The notes beneath the pieces are model-generated. The model saw nothing but the letters and a program-made list of their open reading frames with translations, was not told the DNA's origin and searched no databases. 47,392 nt of DNA from CBFDBT01 sp965603115 (GTDB taxonomy: Bacteria; Pseudomonadota; Alphaproteobacteria; Sphingomonadales; Kordiimonadaceae). A program made the position numbers and the translations under genes. The stretch spans positions 1 through 47,392 of the forward strand of contig CBFDBT010000001.1 of the NCBI GenBank assembly GCA_965603115.1. Direction: 5' to 3'. Positions 41,251-47,392 of this stretch are shown here, piece after piece; positions within the stretch are counted from its first letter, which is position 1; each line of letters opens with the position of its first letter.

Positions 41251-41667
41251 ATGGCACTTGAGACACTCACTATTGACGATATTACCGAGACATTCGACTT
41301 TATGGACGATTGGGAAGATCGCTATCGCTATCTGATCGAGCTTGGTCGTGAACTGCCCGAGCTGACAGAAAGTGAAATGAGCGAAGACTATAAAGTACGC
41401 GGCTGCCAAAGCCAGGTTTGGCTTGTGCCAGAAATATCTGAAGGCAAACTTATGTTACGCGGCAATAGCGACGCGCATATCGTAAAGGGTTTGGTTGCCT
41501 TAATGCTGGTAATATTTTCAGGCAAAAGCCCTGCCGAAATTCTTAAAACCGATGCCCTTGCAATCCTCAGTTCCTTGGGCCTTAAAGACCACTTAAGCCC
41601 AATGCGTGCTAATGGTCTTTTTTCTATGGTCGAGCGTATTGGTGATATTGCACGCGCCGCGAATTAG
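41251..41667 (+). CDS. sufE: SufE cysteine-desulfurase activator
   Basis: This protein of about 138 residues accepts sulfur from SufS in Fe-S cluster assembly. The acceptor is Cys52 in VRGCQSQVW, with the flanking pattern WEDRYRYLIELGRELPEL and SLGLKDHLSPMRANGLFSMVERI typical of SufE. The ATG at 41251 is chosen over an upstream start at 41236. No sufS or sufBCD is here. The DinG-like gene starts 38 bp downstream, so they may be linked. Confidence 0.95.
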   Translation: MALETLTIDDITETFDFMDDWEDRYRYLIELGRELPELTESEMSEDYKVRGCQSQVWLVPEISEGKLMLRGNSDAHIVKGLVALMLVIFSGKSPAEILKTDALAILSSLGLKDHLSPMRANGLFSMVERIGDIARAAN

Positions 41668-41705
41668 ACCTTTTCATCCCCAATATCTAGGCTAAAGTGC
41701 TTTTC

Positions 41706-44462
41706 ATGGAAGACTTGGTAACAAAGGCTCAAGCCAAAAGCATAACCATTGACATGTTGCCAGCTATCGCAGTTGGCACACGCCGCGCCCTTGTGCTGAC
41801 ACCAGACGGAGAGCTGGAAGACATCAGCCATGATGAAGCCGCTGAGCGCGTTAGCCGCACACCGCATTTAATGGTCAACATGCCTTTTGTCTCACGACGA
41901 CTGGGCTTGGGCCCCATAAGAGCATACGACACGCTAGAACTATATGCTTTTGTGCGCCCCGCGCGCTTTTGCCTGCCAACCATAGGCGGGCTGCTCTCAG
42001 CCCTGATGGTAGATATTTCTCAAGCGAGCCTTGAAGATCAGGTGATTGCCGTCAAAGCCACCGCGCAACATCTACTGGCTGACCTTGGGTCCGAGACCTA
42101 TAGATACCGTGCTGGCGCTATGGACGTTTGCCAAAATATGGCAAAAGGTGGCTGGCTCTTTGGGCCACTTTGTGTTGCAGCTCTCGAAAAGCAGCCAGAA
42201 ATGAGCCGTGAAAATGGTGTTATGGTATGGACTGCCTTGCCAGATTGGGAAGACCAACCACCACAAGGACCCGCCGACAATCACCCAATTTCAGGTGATG
42301 AAGCAGTGATTCATCTTAAGTCCCTATTGCGCGAAGGCAGTGAAGAGCGCGAACAACAGACACGCTACACACAAGCCGCCGTCCATGCTTTTAGTCCCTC
42401 AGAGTTTAGCGAAGGCCCCAACTTGCAATTACTCGAAGCGGGGACAGGCACAGGTAAAACACTTGGGTATATTGCGCCTGCTGTCCTTTGGGCTCGTAAA
42501 AACAACGGGGCAGTGTGGCTTTCAACCTTTACCAAAAATCTGCAGCGCCAAATCGATCAAGAATTGTCCGCCGCCTACCCAGACCCGCGCACAAAGGCTA
42601 AAAAGGCCGTTATGCGCAAGGGTCGCGAGAATTATGCCTGCCTGCTTAACATTGAAGAAACTCTAAAGGCTGTCATGACGCGCACAGGCGGAGAGCGTGA
42701 CAGAATTCTGCTAGGCCTAGTGCTGCGCTGGGTGCGCTATAGCCGCGACGGAGACATGATTGGCGGCGATTTCCCAAGCTGGCTTGGTAGCCACTTTGGT
42801 GCGGGGCGTATATCCGGTCTAACCGATCGACGGGGCGAATGTTTATATGCCGCCTGCCAACATTACCGGAAGTGTTTTATCGAAAAAGCTGTTCGCAAAG
42901 CCAAAGGCGCTGAAATCGTCGTGGCCAACCACGCGCTTGTCATGGCACAAGCGGCTAATCGTTACGGCGACCCTGATCTACCAAGCCGAATAGTGTTTGA
43001 TGAAGGCCATCATGTCTTTGATGCAGCCGACAGCGCTTTTTCTAGCCACCTCACAGGTATGGAAGGCGCTGAATTGCGGCGCTGGCTCCGCGGAAAAGAA
43101 TCTGGCGGGTCAAGTCGCGCCCGCGGCATTAAAAGTCGTCTGGAAGAACTAATCGCTGGCGATAGCGATGCCAAGGAAATGCTTGAAGCTGTGATTCATG
43201 GTGCTCATGTTTTGCCCGCTGAAGCCTGGCTTAGTCGGGTCTCGGGCACAACAGCGCAGGGCAGCTATGAAATATTTCTAAATTCTGTGCGTGCTCACGT
43301 GCTATCCCGCACAGACACACGCGGGCTTCACTCACTGGAAGCCGCCATTAATGACCCATCAGAGCAATTGGTCGAGCGTGCAAATGCTTTAAGCCAAGAC
43401 CTAGACACACTTGCACGACCTATGGCGGCACTTGCTAGCAGACTATTACAGTTACTTGATGAAGAAGCGGAAAGCCTCGATAGCAATAGCCGTGCACGCC
43501 TAGAATCGTCGGCAAGGTCGCTCATGTTACGCGCAGAGCAGGTTAAGGGCTGGACACATATGACACTTTCGCTCGGCGGCGCAACAAGTGAGGACTTTAT
43601 CGACTGGTTCGAAATAGAACGCGTAGGTGGCAGCGAGCGTGACATTGGTCACCATCGGCACTTTATCGACCCGACTAAGGCTTTTGCCGAGATTGTGTTG
43701 GAGCCAACCAAGGGTGCGCTTATAACGTCTGCAACACTTCGAGACAAAGTAGAGCTATCGCCTGAGACCGACGATGACTGGATATCAGCAGATAGCCGAA
43801 CAGGCGTTCAGCATATGACCAACCCTCCAAAACGCCTATCGGTCAACTCCCCATTTGATTACGCTGAACAATCGCGGGTTATAATCATCACTGATGTTAA
43901 TAAAAATGAACCGTCACACGTTGCTGCGGCCTATAGAGAGCTTATGCTGGCTTCAAGTGGCGGCGCTCTAGGGCTTTTTACGGCAATCAGTCGGTTGAAA
44001 GCCACCTACGCTGAGCTTTCTGGACCGCTTGATGATGCTGGCATTCCACTTTATAGCCAACATGTCGATCCCATGGACACCTCCACACTTGTTGATATCT
44101 TCCGTCAAGAAGAAGCGTCTTGCTTGCTCGGAACTGACGCTGTACGTGATGGTGTTGATGTGCCGGGAAGATCCCTGCAGCTCATAGTATTTGATCGTGT
44201 GCCATGGCCGCGACCAACCATATTGCACCGCGCGCGTCGCGCAGCCTTTGGCGCAAAGAATTATGACGAAATGCTCACAAGGCTCAAACTAATTCAGGCC
44301 TTTGGTCGACTCATTCGAAATAGTGAAGACAAAGGTGTCTTTGTTATGCTCGACAACCAAACACCCAGTCGCCTGCTCGCTGCTTTCCCTCAAGGCGTTA
44401 AACCTCAGCGCATGGGGTTAAGTGACGCCATATCTGAGATAAAATTATTTTTAAAGACTTGA
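41706..44462 (+). CDS. DinG/Rad3-like ATP-dependent DNA helicase
   Basis: This protein of about 918 residues is a superfamily-2 XPD/DinG-like helicase. Walker A (GTGTGKT) is at about residue 245 and the DEGH box (IVFDEGHH) at about 430. Between them are four cysteines (NYAC, GEC, AAC, KC) placed like the Fe-S cluster of XPD/DinG. Motif VI is QAFGRLIRN, near residue 864. The N-terminal 240 residues before the helicase core are long; DTLELYAFVRPARFCLPTIGGLLSAL recalls the DTLELxxxxP region of DnaQ-like exonucleases in fused DinG proteins. The start is uncertain (ATG 41706 or GTG 41697). Confidence 0.85.
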   Translation: MEDLVTKAQAKSITIDMLPAIAVGTRRALVLTPDGELEDISHDEAAERVSRTPHLMVNMPFVSRRLGLGPIRAYDTLELYAFVRPARFCLPTIGGLLSALMVDISQASLEDQVIAVKATAQHLLADLGSETYRYRAGAMDVCQNMAKGGWLFGPLCVAALEKQPEMSRENGVMVWTALPDWEDQPPQGPADNHPISGDEAVIHLKSLLREGSEEREQQTRYTQAAVHAFSPSEFSEGPNLQLLEAGTGTGKTLGYIAPAVLWARKNNGAVWLSTFTKNLQRQIDQELSAAYPDPRTKAKKAVMRKGRENYACLLNIEETLKAVMTRTGGERDRILLGLVLRWVRYSRDGDMIGGDFPSWLGSHFGAGRISGLTDRRGECLYAACQHYRKCFIEKAVRKAKGAEIVVANHALVMAQAANRYGDPDLPSRIVFDEGHHVFDAADSAFSSHLTGMEGAELRRWLRGKESGGSSRARGIKSRLEELIAGDSDAKEMLEAVIHGAHVLPAEAWLSRVSGTTAQGSYEIFLNSVRAHVLSRTDTRGLHSLEAAINDPSEQLVERANALSQDLDTLARPMAALASRLLQLLDEEAESLDSNSRARLESSARSLMLRAEQVKGWTHMTLSLGGATSEDFIDWFEIERVGGSERDIGHHRHFIDPTKAFAEIVLEPTKGALITSATLRDKVELSPETDDDWISADSRTGVQHMTNPPKRLSVNSPFDYAEQSRVIIITDVNKNEPSHVAAAYRELMLASSGGALGLFTAISRLKATYAELSGPLDDAGIPLYSQHVDPMDTSTLVDIFRQEEASCLLGTDAVRDGVDVPGRSLQLIVFDRVPWPRPTILHRARRAAFGAKNYDEMLTRLKLIQAFGRLIRNSEDKGVFVMLDNQTPSRLLAAFPQGVKPQRMGLSDAISEIKLFLKT

Positions 44463-44514
44463 GCGATATGGAATTTCCACCTAGGCTGCTCCATACACAT
44501 CATTGGAGAAGACT

Positions 44515-44925
44515 ATGTCAACCATCAGCCCTGAAACCGCTCTAGTTTATACCATGGTAATGGTTTCTATTTCAGACGATGAAATGAAAGACAGCGAGAT
44601 AGTACGCATGACCGGCCTCATCGGTTATTTACCCTCGTTCGCCAATTATAGTGTTGAAAAATTACGCATGGACTCAGCGGCATGTGTCGAGCTGCTTAAC
44701 TCCGAAGAGGGGCTTGATGCTGTTCTCGGACTAATTGATGAAGCCGTACCAGAAAGCCACAAAGATTTAGTTTATGCTATTGCCTGTGAAGTAGCAGCCT
44801 CTGACGGCACCCTCACACAAGAAGAATTGCGCCTGTTAGAACTAATCCGCCACAGCCTTGATATCGACCGCTTAACCGCCGCGGCAATAGAGCGAAGCAC
44901 TGCTGCACGTCAAAAAACATTCTAG
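44515..44925 (+). CDS. TerB-like (tellurite resistance) family protein
   Basis: This 136-residue helical protein has the TerB-like pattern: two similar acidic blocks, VSISDDEMKDSEIVRMTGLI and ACEVAASDGTLTQEELRLLELIR. TerB-like folds bind metal by acidic residues and are linked to stress functions, but the role is unknown. The ATG at 44515 has GGAG six bases upstream; a TTG at 44503 is in frame but less likely. It lies 52 bp after the helicase gene on the same strand. Confidence 0.8.
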   Translation: MSTISPETALVYTMVMVSISDDEMKDSEIVRMTGLIGYLPSFANYSVEKLRMDSAACVELLNSEEGLDAVLGLIDEAVPESHKDLVYAIACEVAASDGTLTQEELRLLELIRHSLDIDRLTAAAIERSTAARQKTF

Positions 44926-44937
44926 GTCAGAAACAGC

Positions 44938-45765
44938 TTAAAAGTCCGGAAATGCAGAAATTTCAGCTATAATGTGCTTAATTTCCTTCTTTTTACCCGT
45001 ATTTACAGCTTTTAGCAGTTTATTGGCATTTTCTTGTAATAGGCCATCGAAAGCATCTAAAGGATCGGCTTTAATAATTGAAAGCAATAACTCTTTGGCC
45101 TGACTGCGCTCTGCCTTCCCGCCTCTGGCCAAATATTTAGCATGTTCCAGGTTTAATGAAATTTTCGTATCATTTAGCGATCTGGCTTGCTCAAAATATT
45201 GACCTGCCTTACTGCGCGATCCACCAAGTATTAATCGTGGGAGGAATCCTGCTGCAGATATCTCACTATGCCACCCAGCAAGAGCTGCATGTGCCATGGC
45301 TTCATTTGGATAGTCTTGAACAAGTCCCTCTATCAAATGTTTGGCGCGATTGACAAGGCTCACTGAGCGCTGCCTCTTGGATTGATAGCTAATCACAAGG
45401 ACTGCGGATAGTCGATTTTTAAAACCACTACTATCAAGAGACATAAGCTTATCAGATAAGCGCTGGGCACGCTCAAGCCACTCTACGGCTTCTTTTCCTC
45501 TAGCAACATGACCGCCATAAGCAAGTGCAGCGCGCAGTGCCAGAGAGTATCCTTCAACATTATTCTGCGCTTCTGCCGCTAGGCTTGCCTGTTTAAAGTC
45601 CCCTTTATCATAGAGCTCTCGAGCTGCTTGAATGTCCTGTGCTACAGCAGAAAAAGATATAAGTTGTACGAGACAAGTTGATAAGATTAATAAAGTCAGC
45701 CCTAACTGATATGCTTTTTGAATCACCAGTTCACCTTTAGTTTTTGTGTTGAAGACAATGCTCAC
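44938..45765 (-). CDS. Exported TPR-like protein, unknown
   Basis: This protein of up to 275 residues has a signal peptide (hydrophobic QLGLTLLILSTCLVQLISFSAVAQ) and helical repeats that read as TPR-like: AARELYDKGDFKQASLAAEAQ, AMAHAALAGWHSEISAAGFLPR, and a final AKELLLSIIKADPLDAFD. It may be a periplasmic scaffold, perhaps similar to TatT-type TRAP components. Two starts are possible: GTG at 45765 or GTG at 45726, the latter with AAAGGTGA nearby and a better-placed signal peptide. Its end is 12 bp from the TerB-like gene, convergent. Confidence 0.65.
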   Translation of the reverse strand: MSIVFNTKTKGELVIQKAYQLGLTLLILSTCLVQLISFSAVAQDIQAARELYDKGDFKQASLAAEAQNNVEGYSLALRAALAYGGHVARGKEAVEWLERAQRLSDKLMSLDSSGFKNRLSAVLVISYQSKRQRSVSLVNRAKHLIEGLVQDYPNEAMAHAALAGWHSEISAAGFLPRLILGGSRSKAGQYFEQARSLNDTKISLNLEHAKYLARGGKAERSQAKELLLSIIKADPLDAFDGLLQENANKLLKAVNTGKKKEIKHIIAEISAFPDF

Positions 45766-45813
45766 TAAATATTCACAGGAATTTTCACAGAAACATTCGC
45801 GGACAAAGTCTCA

Positions 45814-47262
45814 TTATGGCCGCCAAAAAGATGGCGCAAGAATAACTAGGACTGCGAAAAACTCAAGTCGACCGATGAGCATTGCAAAAGACAAGATAGC
45901 CTTTGCGCTATCTGGCAAACTTTCATAATTACCCTCTGGACCAATTATATCACCGAGCCCCGGGCCCACATTAGCCAGGGCACTGCCTGTGCCAGATAGT
46001 GCAGTAACCCAATCAACGCCGGTTGCTGTAACAGCTGTTGCCAGAACAAAAAAGCTGATAATAAAAAAAGTAAAATATGACATCACCGAACTGATAACCG
46101 TTGGCTGTATAGGCTGGCCATTATAACGAATTATAAATACCCCGCTCGGGGTTAACAAACGCGCTTTCCACGCTGAAAAGGCCTTAAAAAGAACCTGAAA
46201 GCGGAAAATTTTAATACCGCAACTCGTTGATCCTGCGCAGCCCCCTATAAACATAACAAAGAAAAAGAGTGTAGTTGAAAAGGCGCCCCACTGCCCATAA
46301 TCAGCTGATACAAACCCTGTGCCTGTCAAAATAGAGATAATATTAAACCCGCCATACCGAAAAGCTTCAACTAAGGTAAAGCCTTTAAATATTATCAACC
46401 ATAATGTTACACTTAATATCAGCAGCGCCAAAAACCCTAAAAAGGCACGCACCTGTTCATCTCGCCAAAAAGCAAGTGGTCGGCCACGCACCAGTTGTAA
46501 TAAAAGAATGAAAGGTAAACTGCCTATAATCATAAAAATTGACAATATAAATTCGATCACACCGCTGTCAAAATAGCCAACCGACGCATCATGAGAAGAA
46601 AAACCCCCCGTTGCAATAGCCGTCATAGAGTGAACCATGGCATCAAAGGCGTTCATACCCGCCAACATCAGCAAAAGCATTAAAAGAGCGGAGGCAGCAA
46701 CATAAAGCGCGGAGATAGCCACAGATATTTGCGCCGCACGGGGTAATATCTTTTCTGAGGCCTCATAGCCTTCGAGCTTAAACAGCTGCATGCCACCAAC
46801 CTGCAACATTGGCAACACAGCAACCGCCATTACAACAATACCAATACCGCCAAACCATTCTAATAGAGCGCGCCACAACAAAATACCTGGGGGTGCATCG
46901 TCCAGTCCGCTTATAACTGTAGCGCCTGTAGTAGTAAGACCAGACATAGCTTCAAAGTATGCATCAACAAAGCTCAAATTAAGTCCGGAAAAAGCAAAAG
47001 GAAGCGCTGAAAAAGCTGGCAGCAATACCCAAATGGAAACCGTCATAATGAAAGCTTGTCGAAGTGATAATTCAAGCTTGCCGTCTCTATTAGCAAGCAT
47101 CATCTGACCGCCGATAAGGGCTGTAAGACCAGAAGCTAGCGCAAATATCTGCCAATCCTTATTGTTGGCTGACAGATCAGCAAGGGCCGGTATAATCATG
47201 CCAATGGACAACATGATTATCAAAGCCCCCAAAACAAAAGCTACTGGACGCAGACTTAACAT
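45814..47262 (-). CDS. trkH: Trk potassium uptake membrane subunit TrkH
   Basis: This 482-residue protein is the K+ channel-like subunit of the Trk/Ktr system, working with cytoplasmic TrkA (not in the window). Four selectivity-filter loops are visible: LTTTGATVISGLDD, TATGGFSSHDAS, LTGTGFVSADYG and LANVGPGLGDIIG, with the conserved glycines. Eight or more membrane helices match the family. Just upstream on the same strand lies apaG, 12 bp away. The start is ATG at 47262. Confidence 0.95.
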   Translation of the reverse strand: MLSLRPVAFVLGALIIMLSIGMIIPALADLSANNKDWQIFALASGLTALIGGQMMLANRDGKLELSLRQAFIMTVSIWVLLPAFSALPFAFSGLNLSFVDAYFEAMSGLTTTGATVISGLDDAPPGILLWRALLEWFGGIGIVVMAVAVLPMLQVGGMQLFKLEGYEASEKILPRAAQISVAISALYVAASALLMLLLMLAGMNAFDAMVHSMTAIATGGFSSHDASVGYFDSGVIEFILSIFMIIGSLPFILLLQLVRGRPLAFWRDEQVRAFLGFLALLILSVTLWLIIFKGFTLVEAFRYGGFNIISILTGTGFVSADYGQWGAFSTTLFFFVMFIGGCAGSTSCGIKIFRFQVLFKAFSAWKARLLTPSGVFIIRYNGQPIQPTVISSVMSYFTFFIISFFVLATAVTATGVDWVTALSGTGSALANVGPGLGDIIGPEGNYESLPDSAKAILSFAMLIGRLEFFAVLVILAPSFWRP

Positions 47263-47274
47263 TGAAGCCGCACT

Positions 47275-47392
47275 TTAGTTAACAACCCGGGTTTCCGGGA
47301 TATCGAGTGAAAAAGATGGTACTGCAACATCAAAAGTTTCCCCCGCTTCATTTTTCATTTCATAGCTGCCAACCATAAAACCGGATGATGAC
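47275..47392 (-). CDS. apaG: ApaG protein, C-terminal fragment (cut by right edge)
   Basis: I read the last 38 codons directly, running from the right edge to a TAA at 47275-47277. They translate as SGFMVGSYEMKNEAGETF and then VAVPSFSLDIPETRVVN, matching the C-terminal strands of the ApaG fibronectin-like domain (GSYxM...E...FDV.IP.FSLD). The N-terminus is outside the window. Its stop lies 12 bp before the trkH start on the same strand, so they may share a transcript. Confidence 0.88.
   Translation of the reverse strand, partial: SSSGFMVGSYEMKNEAGETFDVAVPSFSLDIPETRVVN

Overview
The window is a chromosomal segment of an alphaproteobacterium with fairly low GC by eye (roughly 43-46%). Support for this comes from a RegB/RegA redox pair with a nearby SenC/SCO1 gene, a DUF3126 protein, the rpmH-rnpA-yidD-yidC-engB block, metal-independent allantoinase PuuE with membrane urate oxidase PuuD, and a PspF-PspABC locus. 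I cannot fix the order; a marine, Kordiimonas-like or SAR116-like lineage is only a guess. No phage, IS element, CRISPR array, rRNA or integrase is visible.

Layout. 1-4.3 kb: SCO1 (cut by the left edge), then ankyrin protein, CobD/CbiB-like membrane protein, RegB kinase and RegA regulator, which suggests redox control of respiration. 4.3-5.6 kb: a degenerate GGDEF/EAL protein, tail to tail with regA. 5.9-8.5 kb: DUF3126 and a lipoprotein dipeptidyl peptidase IV. 8.5-13.1 kb: a leftward envelope cluster of a COG4299 acyltransferase-like protein, a membrane alkaline-phosphatase-superfamily protein, a methyltransferase split by a frameshift, and a small YLDP membrane protein.

13.3-24.0 kb: a purine-catabolism island, nearly complete from guanine/hypoxanthine to glyoxylate and urea. 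Leftward puuE-alc-allA and rightward hiuH-xdhA-xdhB-xdhC diverge from a shared 111-bp region; a leftward puuD-uraD-guaD operon faces xdhC. The route is guanine (GuaD) to xanthine (XdhABC) to urate (PuuD) to 5-hydroxyisourate (HiuH) to OHCU (UraD) to allantoin (PuuE) to allantoate (Alc) to ureidoglycolate (AllA) to glyoxylate. No transporter, urease or dedicated regulator is in view.

24.0-29.1 kb: a DsrC/TusE-like protein, thiopurine methyltransferase, a PAS-like protein, tRNA-Arg(ACG), a lipoprotein, an orphan histidine kinase and a TVP38-family protein. 29.3-32.8 kb: rpmH, rnpA, yidD, yidC, engB. 33.0-37.9 kb: an S8 protease lipoprotein with a barrel-like C-terminus, an exported amidohydrolase and small membrane proteins. 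38.0-40.9 kb: the phage-shock locus, with divergent pspF, a recognisable upstream site, an IHF site, a sigma-54 promoter, a structured leader, an uncharacterised 60-residue ORF, then pspA, pspB and pspC. 41.2-47.4 kb: sufE, a DinG-like helicase, a TerB-like protein, a TPR-like exported protein, trkH and the end of apaG (cut by the right edge).

The points most worth following are the psp leader and small ORF, the frameshifted methyltransferase in a coupled envelope operon, a three-copy intergenic repeat, the DsrC-like protein without the penultimate cysteine, the degenerate EAL protein beside regBA, and two hairpin pairs with C-rich loops that may be small RNAs.
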